Shown here: positions 1 to 8,600 of the stretch, piece by piece
Layout of the letters: each line of letters begins with the position of its first letter
Position numbering within the stretch: position 1 is the first letter of the stretch
Assembly: GCA_016935935.1 (NCBI GenBank)
Contig: JAFGPZ010000188.1
Coordinates: 1 to 9,423 of the forward strand
Direction: 5' to 3'
Length of the DNA: 9,423 bases
Origin: Deltaproteobacteria bacterium
GTDB lineage: Bacteria > Desulfobacterota > Syntrophia > Syntrophales > UBA2210
The notes under the pieces: model-generated
The model's database searches: none
What the model saw: only the letters and a program-made list of their open reading frames with translations
What the model was told of the DNA's origin: nothing
Position numbers and translations under genes: made by a program

Positions 1-672
1 AACATCATTTTTATCTCCGTGCTCGTTGCCAGGCTTCCATCGGCGAAGCGTCAAAAAGCACGCATTATCGGCCTCGCCCTGGCGATGATCAGCCGTATAG
101 TTCTTCTTCTCTCAATCGTATGGGTAATGGGACTTACAAAACCTTTGTTCTCGATGCTGTCCCATGAATTTTCCGGGCGTGATATCATACTCATCGCCGG
201 GGGGATATTTCTCTTAATAAAGAGTACATTCGAAATCCACGACAGTCTTGAAAGTGTCGAGGTGCATGAGATGGGTTACATGGCGGTGAGTTTTGCCGGT
301 GTTCTGGTCCAGATCATGGTGCTCGATATCATCTTTTCTCTTGATTCGGTCATCACCGCCGTCGGTCTGGCGCAACACGTCCAGATCATGATACTCGCCA
401 TTGTCATTGCCGTCGTTGTGATGATGTTCTCGGCCCGGCCGATCGGCGATTTTGTCGACGGCCATCCGACGATCAAGATGCTCGCCCTCAGCTTTCTCAT
501 CCTGATCGGCGTAACCCTGGTGGCCGAAGGTCTCAATTTTCATATTCCGAAGGGATACGTCTATTTCGCAATGGGATTCTCGGTGTGTGTGGAGATGCTC
601 AACCTGAAGATTCAAAAACGGCAGCCCGAACCGGTCAAGCTGAGAAAATCGCGTCGAGGTCGAGCAGGCTGA
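1..672 (+). CDS. TerC/YgdQ-type integral membrane protein, 5' end missing
   Basis: The frame is open from base 1 and gives 223 residues, so the start lies left of the window. The fragment begins NIIFISVLVARLP, which is the first conserved block of TerC proteins. It continues with hydrophobic spans, the hallmark FSLDSVITAVGL, then MMFSARPIGDFVDGHP, KMLALSFLILIG and a closing IPKGYVYFAMGFS. The order, spacing and short basic tail match the compact YgdQ-type TerC proteins (about 240 residues, no CBS or CorC domain), so only some 20-30 N-terminal residues should be missing. TerC proteins are inner-membrane proteins linked to metal (Mn/Ca) or tellurite handling. The role of the YgdQ branch is poorly defined, so I do not assign a substrate. 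The GTG at 19 is an internal codon, not the start. The gene converges on the hydrolase at 794-1645 and has no visible link to the conjugation genes. Confidence 0.95.
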   Translation, partial: NIIFISVLVARLPSAKRQKARIIGLALAMISRIVLLLSIVWVMGLTKPLFSMLSHEFSGRDIILIAGGIFLLIKSTFEIHDSLESVEVHEMGYMAVSFAGVLVQIMVLDIIFSLDSVITAVGLAQHVQIMILAIVIAVVVMMFSARPIGDFVDGHPTIKMLALSFLILIGVTLVAEGLNFHIPKGYVYFAMGFSVCVEMLNLKIQKRQPEPVKLRKSRRGRAG

Positions 673-793
673 TAAAAAGGGAAAGAGTCAAGTTTGCTCT
701 TGAATCATCTTTATTTATACCCATAAATTGCATGTAGAAAATCAATATCATAACTTCATAATCAATTATCACAGTGATGACAACTGCTTAATC
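673..793. other. Convergent intergenic gap
   Basis: This AT-rich gap separates the TerC-type gene (plus) from the hydrolase gene (minus). The only structure I see is a weak inverted repeat, TCAAG at 688-692 and CTTGA at 699-703, followed by T-rich sequence. It could be a poor terminator for the TerC-type gene. I see no open frame, tRNA or promoter here. Confidence 0.5.
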
Positions 794-1645
794 TCAACTA
801 CCGGCCAGGAACTCCAGCACCAACTTGTTGAACTCTTCCGGACATTCTAAATTCGGGATGTGCCCGCAAGGATCGAAAATACGAAGTCTTGCGTCAGACA
901 ATCTGTTCATGGCAAAATGGGCATGTTTAAAGGGAAGGACGCGATCCTGCTTACCCCATACGATCAGTGTCGGCGCGGTTATCCTGTGAAGGTTTGTCAT
1001 GATGGGAGCCAGAACGTCTTTTCGTCCGCCGCGAATGTTAACAATGGACCGTACTAAATTTAATAAAAATCTCTGTGCCCCCGGCTGTGAAAAAAACTCA
1101 TAATATGTTTCTACAAAATCCTCTGTTATCAGAGCCGGATTACGTACAGCCAGTTTGAAGAAAAGAGAAACTTCCAGACGGCTTGGACGGGTCATTAATT
1201 CGCCGATAACAGGAAGTGATATCAGCTTCAAGGTGAATATGACTTCCTTTCCAAAACCGGCACTGTCTAGCAGTACCAGCTTATCAACTTTATCCGGAAA
1301 TTGGAGTGTATATTGTAGGGCTATGCCGCCACCGAGAGACTGGCCCACAAGGCTCGCACGCTCTATATTTAACGCGTTCATGAAATCATTGATGAAGTTG
1401 ACGAAACGGAGAGGGGCAAATGGAACTTCCGGTTTGTCGGAACGGCCAAAGCCAACCAGGTCCGGAACATATATTCGATGTTTTGTCGCCAGGGCTTCAA
1501 CATTGTGCATCCATATTTCTGCTGAAGCTCCCAACCCATGTATAAGAATAACCGGAGAACCCTGATTTCCCAAAACCCAATAGCGGGTATTAATGTCTCC
1601 GGCCCTGATATAATTATCTTGAGGCATCTGAAATGGTATGGTCAT
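794..1645 (-). CDS. Alpha/beta-fold hydrolase
   Basis: A complete 283-residue protein of normal length for single-domain alpha/beta hydrolases. The oxyanion-hole motif HGLGAS starts at His36, and the nucleophile elbow GQSLGG places the catalytic Ser at 103. The acid is Asp234 in VWGKQDRVLP and the base is His262 in CGHIPNLECPEEF. The cap region, about residues 135-220, is helical. The layout resembles MhpC/BphD-like C-C bond hydrolases and related esterases, but sequence alone does not give the substrate. There is no signal peptide, so it should be cytoplasmic. It starts 19 nt after the stop of the slp-like gene and is probably the second gene of that operon. Its own ribosome binding site is weak (AAGAAG just before ATG), and an AGGTGAG lies too far upstream to serve well, so translation may depend on the upstream gene. 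I see no functional link to the tra module. Confidence 0.93.
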   Translation of the reverse strand: MTIPFQMPQDNYIRAGDINTRYWVLGNQGSPVILIHGLGASAEIWMHNVEALATKHRIYVPDLVGFGRSDKPEVPFAPLRFVNFINDFMNALNIERASLVGQSLGGGIALQYTLQFPDKVDKLVLLDSAGFGKEVIFTLKLISLPVIGELMTRPSRLEVSLFFKLAVRNPALITEDFVETYYEFFSQPGAQRFLLNLVRSIVNIRGGRKDVLAPIMTNLHRITAPTLIVWGKQDRVLPFKHAHFAMNRLSDARLRIFDPCGHIPNLECPEEFNKLVLEFLAGS

Positions 1646-1664
1646 CTTCTTACTTAACTTTATC

Positions 1665-2207
1665 TCACCTCTGATAGGGATAATTCCGAAAGGGATAGTA
1701 CCAATAGGGGGGAGTATAATAAATTACGCTTTCCGTTTCCACCCGCCATAAATAGATTTCCTTAGCTGAAATTAAGGGATAGGTGTACTCGATTTCACCC
1801 AGACTCTGAATCTTCTTTCCCTGAATCTCTCCGGCCACGGTGACCTTTCTTCCCTGTCTGTAAATAGCCACATCCAGGTATCCGGAATTTAAGACCAGAA
1901 ATCTTCCCTCTGAGTCATCCACATCTATTGGCCTTCCTCGCCTGTCAGCAGGTTTCTGAAGTACCTCTATCATGGTCCCTTTTTTCAGGTTCACAGAATT
2001 AATAATTACCCCGCTCCAGAGGATTACTTTACCCTTATAAGCGTCCGGGTTTTTCAAAACTGTACTCAAAGTTAGATCTTTTGCTGCCAGTCCCCTTAAT
2101 TGCTTGGAGATAACAGGAGCACAGCCAGTAAAAGAAAAAAGGGCACAAACCAAGAATAAAAGGCCGAAAAGCAGACACGAATTACTGGTCTTTGTATCTA
2201 TTTTCAT
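1665..2207 (-). CDS. slp: Slp-family outer-membrane lipoprotein
   Basis: A 180-residue protein with a type II signal peptide: a hydrophobic stretch at residues 12-25 and the lipobox FTGC, with the lipidated Cys at 29. Residue 30 is Ala, so there is no Asp+2 inner-membrane retention signal, which favours the outer membrane. The mature part has the Slp pattern: a start with PVISKQLRGL, then LKNPDAYKGKVILWSGVIIN near residues 51-70, EVLQKP and GRPI, SEGRFLV, GRKVTVAGEIQGKK and a closing LISAKEIYLW. E. coli Slp is a starvation- and stationary-phase-induced lipoprotein of about the same length. Its exact job is unclear. The Shine-Dalgarno AGAGGAA (2211-2217, minus) fits the ATG at 2207. It heads a two-gene operon with the hydrolase and is transcribed away from the tra genes. 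In place of the usual PLD after the VLQ segment it has PAD, a minor deviation. Its closeness to a conjugation cluster might suggest a TraT-like role, but the family match is to Slp. Confidence 0.9.
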   Translation of the reverse strand: MKIDTKTSNSCLLFGLLFLVCALFSFTGCAPVISKQLRGLAAKDLTLSTVLKNPDAYKGKVILWSGVIINSVNLKKGTMIEVLQKPADRRGRPIDVDDSEGRFLVLNSGYLDVAIYRQGRKVTVAGEIQGKKIQSLGEIEYTYPLISAKEIYLWRVETESVIYYTPPYWYYPFRNYPYQR

Positions 2208-2247
2208 TCTTTCCTCTCATAACTCAATTCCAATAATTATCTCATAA

Positions 2248-2276
2248 ATATTAAAAAAATTCATCAATCCCGTCAA
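2248..2276 (-). promoter_or_regulatory. Sigma70-type promoter for the slp-hydrolase operon
   Basis: On the minus strand, TTGACG (plus 2271-2276) is followed by a 17-nt spacer and TAATAT (plus 2248-2253). Both hexamers are close to consensus and the spacing is optimal. The predicted transcript would start about 35 nt before the slp ATG. Nothing is known about its control. The upstream edge of the -35 box lies only 4 nt from the repeat element at 2281-2314, so a protein bound there could affect this promoter. Confidence 0.65.
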
Positions 2277-2280
2277 ATAT

Positions 2281-2314
2281 TAGTGGCACTGATGTTCATA
2301 TACAGTGAGGGGAG
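2281..2314 (+). repeat. Leader element, copy 1 (ahead of the trbI-like gene)
   Basis: This 34-nt block matches 8829-8862 at 28 of 34 positions without gaps. Shared cores are TAGTGG at the left end, ATGTTCA in the middle, and AGTG plus GGGGAG at the right end. It ends in the Shine-Dalgarno sequence and is 6 nt from the ATG at 2321, exactly the distance in copy 2. Each copy contains AGTGG-like half-repeats 22 bp apart (2282 and 2304), about two helical turns. This copy also has a CACTG-N11-CAGTG dyad (2287-2307), which copy 2 lacks. I saw no convincing sigma70 promoter just upstream on the plus strand. It may be a regulator-binding site, part of a non-standard promoter, or a translational control element in the mRNA leader. 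Confidence 0.7.
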
Positions 2315-2320
2315 GTGTGT

Positions 2321-2677
2321 ATGCAAAAAGAGGATACAGATAAAAAGAAGAACAAAATTGCAGCTGATATTCCAAAGGTCAAAGAGAAGCATTTCCCATT
2401 TTCTCTAATATTAACGTCGATCCTGTTCAGCCTGATAATATCGCTCTCCTGCATTGCCGGGTACCATCATTACATTGCCCCGCGGATAGTGACTGTTGAT
2501 CTGAAGGGTTATGTGAGGGAACAAAGAAATCTATTTCTTGCAAATCAAATTGGACAGGAAGACCTGAGGAAAAACCTCGACAAAATGGAGGAAATTATCA
2601 CGAGTCTTCCAAAAAACAACATCGTCTTCTCACGGGACGCCGTTTTGAGAAATGCCAGGGTAATTGAATTGAAATAG
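2321..2677 (+). CDS. trbI: TrbI-like F-type conjugation protein
   Basis: A 118-residue bitopic protein and the first gene of the tra run. It has a Lys-rich cytoplasmic N-terminus (about residues 1-25), one membrane span (about 26-47) and a periplasmic tail. The tail opens with RIVTVDLKGYVREQRNLF, followed by a charged helical segment (DLRKNLDKMEEII). A short N-tail, one span, a VTVDLK-type strand and a helix is the architecture of F-type TrbI (128 residues in F), an inner-membrane protein that affects pilus extension and retraction. I chose ATG 2321 over the in-frame GTG at 2315 because GGAGG at 2311-2315 sits 5 nt upstream of the ATG and overlaps that GTG. The S26 peptidase gene follows after 13 nt. 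In F, trbI lies after traC and before traW, but neither is present here. The family call rests on architecture and motif memory, so it is less sure than the calls for traF, traH and traG. Confidence 0.75.
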   Translation: MQKEDTDKKKNKIAADIPKVKEKHFPFSLILTSILFSLIISLSCIAGYHHYIAPRIVTVDLKGYVREQRNLFLANQIGQEDLRKNLDKMEEIITSLPKNNIVFSRDAVLRNARVIELK

Positions 2678-2684
2678 GAAGGAG
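2676..2684 (+). promoter_or_regulatory. Ribosome binding site that supports the TTG start at 2691
   Basis: AGGAAGGAG lies 6 nt before TTG 2691 and overlaps the stop codon of the trbI-like gene (2675-2677). The first in-frame Met codon of the downstream protein is at residue 78, past the membrane anchor and catalytic Ser, so the TTG start is well supported. The overlap suggests translational coupling. Confidence 0.75.
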
Positions 2685-2690
2685 AATCCA

Positions 2691-3260
2691 TTGATTTATA
2701 TCGAAAAAATCAAAAATTGGTGGCTGAGTGGCCGGAAACAAGTCGACAAATGGAGTCGAAAGAAAAGGGCAATTTTTATATTCCTTATAGCGCTTGTGAT
2801 TGCCGGCGGCGCGTTAATACCGTCCAGAATAGCCGTTACATTATCCCCATCCGTAAATCACAGAATATTCTTTATCGCTGAATACTCGGCAGGAGACTGC
2901 GTTAAAAACGGGGATTATGTCATGGTTTCGATTTCATCGCCCCTCCTTGAAAACGGTAAGCCTCAAAAAGCTATCAAAAGAGTCGGCTGTGCGGCAGGTG
3001 ACTTCCTGATGGGCAGAAGTGGGGAATTTTCCTGTTACCTGCTCGGTAATGATGAAAAGCCTTCCTGTGACGGAGCATTTCTTGGAAAAGCTAAAGAATT
3101 TTCATTGAAAGGGGAAAAGCTGCCCGTTTTCAGCTACGCGGGAGTGGTTCCGGAAGGAAAGATGTTCCTGATCGGCAGCCATAAAGACAGCTATGATTCC
3201 AGGTATTTCGGCTTTGTCAATGTGAAGGATATTTTATATGTCGCGTATCCCATTATTTAA
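2691..3260 (+). CDS. S26 signal peptidase of conjugation systems (RP4 TraF/TrhF type)
   Basis: A 189-residue membrane-anchored serine peptidase. A basic N-terminus precedes one span (about residues 27-44), and the periplasmic catalytic domain follows. In SPSV, Ser54 aligns with the S26 nucleophile. AIKRVGCAAGD gives the catalytic Lys96 and box D, and VPEGKMFLIGS followed by SYDSRYFG (residues 153-174) is box E. The closing ILYVAYPII matches the usual end. Peptidases of this branch (RP4 TraF, R27/SXT TrhF) act in conjugation, maturing pilin or other secreted subunits, whereas F itself uses host LepB. This one deviates after the nucleophile: NHR replaces the common P-x-G, although an I-F pair takes the place of the usual L/I-Y. 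It also has three extra Cys (100, 115, 126), two of them in an insert of about 35 residues before box E. It uses a TTG start and overlaps traF by 23 nt. Confidence 0.9.
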   Translation: MIYIEKIKNWWLSGRKQVDKWSRKKRAIFIFLIALVIAGGALIPSRIAVTLSPSVNHRIFFIAEYSAGDCVKNGDYVMVSISSPLLENGKPQKAIKRVGCAAGDFLMGRSGEFSCYLLGNDEKPSCDGAFLGKAKEFSLKGEKLPVFSYAGVVPEGKMFLIGSHKDSYDSRYFGFVNVKDILYVAYPII

Positions 3261-4140
3261 GGTTTTTGTATTTACCGTTATTTTGCTTCTTGCTCTTTCG
3301 GTGTTCAGCTTTGCCGACAGTGATAACGAACCGGGTAAAAACAAAACTGAAAGTAAAAAAACATATTCTGAAGGGAATAAAGATGGATGGTGGTGGTACA
3401 AAAAAGAAAAGGTCAAGCCCGAAGAAAAAAAGCCGGCTGAGAAAGAAGTCACCAAACACCGTATTCCCAATCTGGATAACTACACGCTTGATAAACTATG
3501 GGATATGCACCCTGATGATTTTCAGGCTCTTTTAATGGATTTTCAGAAGGAGGCTGTTCGGGACCCAACGGAACAAAACGTCAGGGATTATTATGTTATG
3601 CAGGATATCGCGAGAAGGAAGGCTCTGGCTTTTACCCATGTGGCAGGTTACGTGATGCAGAAATATCCCCGGCTCAATGTAGCGTCGGCGGCGCCTTTGA
3701 ATGCACCCGGACGCAACGCCTCAGTAAAAGCAAGGCATGAAGATACCGTAAAGATACTGAGAGACAATAAAAACGACTTCGCGCTTCTATATTTCACGGC
3801 TCCGGGATGCAAGTACTGTGACGCGCAGGACGATATACTTATATATTTTGTACAGCGGGCCGGATGGACAGTAAAAGGAATTGACGTACATGAAAGGCCC
3901 GATCTCGCGGAAAGATTCGGGATACAGGTAACGCCCTCAATTACTCTGATATACCGGAACTCAGGCGATTTCTTTCCCGTATCGGCAGGTGTGATGGATG
4001 TTGCGACGTTAGAACTTAATCTTGCCCGGGGAATACAATATCTGAAGGGTGAAATGACCCCGGAACAGTACGGTATCCATGAGCATCAAAAGGGCGGTAT
4101 TTTTGACCCGAAATCCATACTGGAAAGCAGCAGGCATTAA
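3238..4140 (+). CDS. traF: TraF, thioredoxin-fold assembly protein with CXXC
   Basis: A 300-residue periplasmic protein. The signal peptide spans residues 1-26, with likely cleavage after VFSFA. A charged linker leads to GWWWYKKE (50-57), a typical mark of F-type TraF near the mature N-terminus. A helical middle region follows (about 80-160), then a thioredoxin-like domain (about 165-270) with APGCKYC (CXXC, Cys191 and Cys194) and the cis-Pro loop VTPS (Pro233). TraF is needed for F pilus assembly and mating-pair work with TraH, TraU and TraN. As I recall, F plasmid TraF lacks the CXXC and a separate protein, TrbB, carries it. Here the motif is in TraF itself, and no separate trbB/dsbC gene is seen in the run, so this protein may be the system's oxidoreductase or isomerase. 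ATG 3238 has GAAGGA 8 nt upstream inside the peptidase gene, which suggests coupling. The C-terminal 30 residues are polar and not part of the fold. Confidence 0.92.
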   Translation: MSRIPLFKVFVFTVILLLALSVFSFADSDNEPGKNKTESKKTYSEGNKDGWWWYKKEKVKPEEKKPAEKEVTKHRIPNLDNYTLDKLWDMHPDDFQALLMDFQKEAVRDPTEQNVRDYYVMQDIARRKALAFTHVAGYVMQKYPRLNVASAAPLNAPGRNASVKARHEDTVKILRDNKNDFALLYFTAPGCKYCDAQDDILIYFVQRAGWTVKGIDVHERPDLAERFGIQVTPSITLIYRNSGDFFPVSAGVMDVATLELNLARGIQYLKGEMTPEQYGIHEHQKGGIFDPKSILESSRH

Positions 4141-4164
4141 AAAATGTAGTGGAAGGGAATTGTC

Positions 4165-5640
4165 ATGAAGAAAGAGCATATTCATTATTACAGACTGTTG
4201 TTGTGGGGAGGTTTCATCATCGTCCTGGCCTTCCTTATTACGTATGTCCCGTCTGCTCACGCCAGCGGCTGGGTTGACAGCTGGCTTGATCAGAAGACAA
4301 CGACACCGGCTGGACACTTTGAGGGACAGAAAAGGGGATACTGGACCGGAGGCGCTTTCTCTGGCCGTGTTCATACCTCGAGGGATTATCTCGCAACCGT
4401 GATGCCTCCGAAACTGTCCGCGGGCTGCGGGGGGATAGACATATTCAGCGGAGGTATCTCCCTGCTCGATTTCGATTACCTTGTGCAGAAGATGCAGAAT
4501 ATTTTGCAGGCGGCCCCGGCAGCGGCATTTGACATTGCCCTCAATGTGCTCTGCGAACCCTGTGCCAATACGATTAAGTCTCTGGAAGCGATCGCGGACT
4601 CGCTTAACCAGTTGCAGCTTGATGACTGTAAGGCGTCAAGAGCCGTTGTGGCCAAGATTATGAGTCCTCTCGCGGGCAATAATTCCGCTAAACAGGCTCA
4701 GCTTCACGCGGAAACCAGCAAGTTTATGGCGTCATCGGGAATTGAGGGCAACTGGACGAAGCTGAAAGAAAAACTGGACGGTATATGGGACAACAATCCT
4801 CCCTCGGAGACGAAACCGGATGATACGGGAATGCTGTCGGGATGTCCCGCGATTATCAAACAGGTGTTTCTGACCACCGGTTCCCTGCTCAAGAATGTAG
4901 CGGATACAACCGGTTTCGATAACGTTGCCCTGCTCAACCTGACAAGAGGTGTCGTGGGCGATATAATAATCAAAAAGATAGATGGGAATACCCGTGCCTA
5001 TTACGTTCCGGCATGCGCGAAAAATGCCAATGCAACATTTGATAACCTTCTTGAAGGAAATGTTTATGCAATGACTGTAGACGGCAGCGGAGTAACCGCA
5101 TGCAGCCTTGACCCGTCATCTAACATCAACATTACGGATCATGTGGGAACAAAAATGAGGAACATAGCTGATAAGATAAGGAATGAACAGACGTTAACCG
5201 ACGAAGAAGGAAACTTTATTGACAGCAACCCGCTGTCTCTCGGCGGAGTGTTGAAGATGGCCGTTGGGACTCAACAGGAAACCAGTGTCATTTCGTCGCT
5301 GGCAAGCATAACCGCAAAGGCATACGTACACCAGTTCCTGCAGGATCTCTACGGAACAGCCCTGTGGCTGTATGATACACAGATCTCAATAGCTTCGGCA
5401 AACAGTGTGAATCCGAAGAAGTGCCAGCTGTCCGTCCTGGGCCCCAATATAATTGACGCGGGGTCGGTAATGAGGGAAAAGGTGCGGGAATTGAAAGAGG
5501 ACGCCTATGTGAAGTTCGTGGCAGCGCTTCGTGAAGCGGATACTATCTACAGTTTCGTTAATAAGATGTCCACATTCAATACCGTGCTTCAGAAATCTAC
5601 CAGTAAAGGATTTGGGGGTACTGCTGCAGCAGGTGATTGA
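4165..5640 (+). CDS. traH: TraH, F-type pilus and channel assembly protein
   Basis: A 491-residue exported protein, slightly longer than F TraH (458). The signal peptide covers residues 1-33, with cleavage likely after AHA. The diagnostic TraH block is near residues 81-100: PPKLSAGCGGIDIFSGG. Next come a Gln/Asn/Ala-rich helix and CEPC (Cys130, Cys133), then LDDCKASRAV near 155. The C-terminal third (about 430-475) is charged and helical and could form a coiled coil, as reported for TraH. Eight Cys are present (88, 130, 133, 155, 227, 284, 313, 420), an even number that suits disulfide bonding by the upstream TraF. TraH acts in the periplasm and outer-membrane complex with TraF, TraU, TraW and TrbC for pilus assembly. 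ATG 4165 has GGAAGGGA 6 nt upstream. It begins 24 nt after traF and ends 16 nt before traG. Confidence 0.95.
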   Translation: MKKEHIHYYRLLLWGGFIIVLAFLITYVPSAHASGWVDSWLDQKTTTPAGHFEGQKRGYWTGGAFSGRVHTSRDYLATVMPPKLSAGCGGIDIFSGGISLLDFDYLVQKMQNILQAAPAAAFDIALNVLCEPCANTIKSLEAIADSLNQLQLDDCKASRAVVAKIMSPLAGNNSAKQAQLHAETSKFMASSGIEGNWTKLKEKLDGIWDNNPPSETKPDDTGMLSGCPAIIKQVFLTTGSLLKNVADTTGFDNVALLNLTRGVVGDIIIKKIDGNTRAYYVPACAKNANATFDNLLEGNVYAMTVDGSGVTACSLDPSSNINITDHVGTKMRNIADKIRNEQTLTDEEGNFIDSNPLSLGGVLKMAVGTQQETSVISSLASITAKAYVHQFLQDLYGTALWLYDTQISIASANSVNPKKCQLSVLGPNIIDAGSVMREKVRELKEDAYVKFVAALREADTIYSFVNKMSTFNTVLQKSTSKGFGGTAAAGD

Positions 5641-5656
5641 GCCGGGGGAAAAGTAA

Positions 5657-8600
5657 GTGAAAAGAATTATAGTAACAGTATCGTTTTTATTAATATTGAT
5701 CGGAGTGGTACCCGATGCTTATGGTCTTGATATGGAGTTTCACACCTACGGAGGTTTTGACGCCATATCAACGGCGTTTAAGAAGCTGGCGCTTATCTTC
5801 AGCGATAACGATTATAAAGCGCTCTTCTTTTCAGTCATAGCTATGGGTATTCTCTTCGGCGGAGCGGCCGCTTATTTTAACCTATTAGGAGGCGGACGCG
5901 GGGGAGTATTTGCTTGGGTGTGGCCGATCGCAATAGGTTCTGTTCTGTATCTTGGGCTGATGGTGCCGAAGGGCAATATTACGGTGTATGACCCCGTTAT
6001 GAACAAGTTTGAAACCATAGGTAATGTTCCTAACGCTATTGTAGTATTGGCGGGAACCCTTAACACCATTGAACGGGGGATTGTGGACATTATCGATACC
6101 TCCGGAACACCGAGCAGCTATAAAGATTACGGTTTCAGCCTCGGTTTTGATACCCTGCTTAAAGCGGTAAGAGGGAGGCCGAGCTTCGGGGACACTTTTT
6201 TAGATGCTACTATGCATAAATATGAAGAGGATTGCCTCTTCTTCGCACTGCAAATTGCCGGTTCCAGCGGACTGACGCACCGGCAGCTTTCCAACGAAAG
6301 CACCGATTTCTTTACGGAGTATGCCAAGGCCCAAAACCCCGCCGTATTCACTGTTGTCTACGATGAAACGGATCCAGGAGGAAGAACGGAATCATGCACA
6401 GCCGCGTGGACTCACCTTCAGACTGAACTAAGTAAGCCTTCAAAGCTGACAAAACTGAAAAAGTATGCCTGTTCAAGAGCGGGATATAACGTCAATGATG
6501 AAACACAGCTTCAAAAGTGCAGTGACGTGCTTGAATCCTTCTTTGGCGTGACCACGGGTGTGGAGGGCCTGCCGTCCGCAACATATTTGAGACAGACATA
6601 CATGGCGCAGTCGCTGGAAAACACCATCAGGTCGATCGATCCCGATTTTTCAATAAGTGTACTGTCATCAAGAGGATTAATGGAGAAGGGTGTAAGCACA
6701 GGAATGATTGTGAACGAGTGGATACCTGTCATGAAAGCCGTTATAACCGCTATCGCGATAGGCCTGATACCCATACTGGTTATATTTTTACCCACCGCCC
6801 TGGCAAGCAAGGCTATCGGCGCAGGGGCGGGACTGTTTATCTGGATTACCATGTGGGGCGTCACCGATGCGATAGTAGCAAGCATAGCATACGAGTACAG
6901 CCTGAGGGGTTTTGAAATAGTCAAGCAGAATAACCTGGGGCTTGCGGCAATCATGTACACCCCAGGTGTGGCTCTGAAAGCGTTGAGCATGGCCGGTATG
7001 TGCAGGGGAAGCAGTGTTCTGCTCGCAACCGTCCTGACCAGCACTATAGTTAAGTTCGGAGGATACGCTTTTACCCATATGATGGGCGGTATGACAGGTG
7101 CAATAGGTTCTCAGGCCGCCATCGGCGCCGGCAAGACAATGGAACCCCAGCAGGCCGCGAAAGAATTAGAAGGTCTTCGAGTTGCCCCAACAACGATGGC
7201 TAATCCATACAAGTTTGATCCCTCCACTCAGCAGAAAGCTGAAACGGCAGAGAAAACCAGCAGAGCGGCTGGGCTTATAGATCATTATAATAAACAGCTT
7301 GCGGCATGGGACGCGCACAGAGCGTCTGTGATGGCTGAGCAGTCTAAGAGTGCCGCAAGGGGGGCTGAGATTGAAGAACAGGGTCTTGATACGGTACTTG
7401 GCGCGGAAAGAACGGGCGTACAGGCTAAAATAGGAGATGCTGCCGGTGAACGGGATGCGGCAGGAGAGGCAGGAATGGATGTCCAGAGTGCCCATGAATT
7501 AACAAAGGGAATTGGACGAAGCGGTGAAATAGGAAAAGCCAAGGAAATTGGTAGTCATGAAGAGGCTTCTGCCATGGGAGCGGGAAGCGTTAAGCAGGAA
7601 TGGAGAAGGCTTGAGGATCATCTTGTTAAGGACGGCGGTATAATGAGCCTGCTGGATTATATCCATGCAAAACGGAAAGGTGATGAGATAGCATTAACCG
7701 ATGCCCAGGTGGAAAAATACAATGAAAAATACGGTACAGACTTTCGCGGGGGCGGATTGTATAACCTGGCAATCGATTCAGACGGTAATCCCGCACTCGC
7801 AAAGGCTGCCAGAGGAACGGAAGACACAAGTTTAGATAGAACACAGGATTTAGGCCAGGATACTTATTCGAGGGGGGTGAAGATTGATGGCGCTGACGGG
7901 ATTATGGATATATCCCCCACGGCTGCGAGGGCAAGGGCGGAACAAGGGGATTTACTGACAGCCTCAATGTTGAGTGAAGGCTCAGAAGAACAGGTAAGAA
8001 GAAATACCCTGCAACAGGCAAAAAGTATGGCGGAGTACTTGGGGAAGTTTGCAAGTGATAAGCACGTGGATCTTGGGGCGGTTATAGGAAAGGTTTTTGC
8101 AGAAGGCGGTGTAAAGAGCGGCTGGGGGACGCCGGGATTGGTGAAAGCATTCTTTGGCGCAGACGCTGGTGTAGGCGGGAGAATAGGGGCTGGAGTGGAA
8201 GGCAAGGAGCTGTCGCAGAGAGAAAAGCAAATAAATTTTATAGCATCAGGTTTGTACGAAGCAATGAATAAAGCCGGTAAAAAGAGTGGGCATGAAGGTA
8301 TTGTAAGGGGCCAGAATATGCTGAAAGCCGCTGATGAATTCAGCTCTAAAATTGAAAATGAAGTTTTGAATACTCAACCGTCATCCAAAACCCCTACGCC
8401 AGTGAGTGACAAAGCAAAGGACTTGGTTTTAAATTTTGTCGATTCCGGTCAAAAAGCGGGTCTTGGTACGGGTGTGGTTGGTTTGGATGAAGATACCAGG
8501 CCTACATCTACTTACAGGGGCAACATATCTTCTCTGTCTGCCGAATCTACGGAATCCAGGTCAGGAGCAGAAAAAGACCTTGCAGAAGGAGTTAATCCTG

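Noticed and set aside
214..615. Long minus-strand frames within the TerC gene
   Set aside because: They are antisense shadows of a strongly recognised gene. The His/Asp-rich translation is typical of reverse reading, and no ribosome binding site is seen.
688..703. Hairpin TCAAG/CTTGA as a terminator after the TerC-type gene
   Set aside because: Only a 5-bp stem with a 6-nt loop and no real U-run; too weak to call on its own.
1155..1565. Plus-strand frame opposite the alpha/beta hydrolase
   Set aside because: The minus strand carries a full catalytic triad in the right order. The plus frame is rich in Arg, Ser and Pro, as expected of an antisense shadow.
2287..2307. CACTG-N11-CAGTG dyad as a LexA or SOS box
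   Set aside because: The spacing does not fit the CTGT-N8-ACAG type, and the dyad is not kept in copy 2 of the element, so it is more likely chance.
2315..2320. GTG at 2315 as the start of the trbI-like gene
   Set aside because: It overlaps the Shine-Dalgarno GGAGG (2311-2315) that serves the ATG at 2321, and copy 2 of the element keeps the same distance to its ATG.
4146..4167. Third copy of the leader element ahead of traH
   Set aside because: Only the AGTGG-purine stretch and the distance to ATG match. The ATGTTCA core is absent and the match is no better than expected for a Shine-Dalgarno region.
6511..7044. 177-codon minus-strand frame inside traG
   Set aside because: It is a mirror of TraG membrane-span coding sequence. 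The hydrophobicity is a by-product and the plus-strand gene is unbroken.
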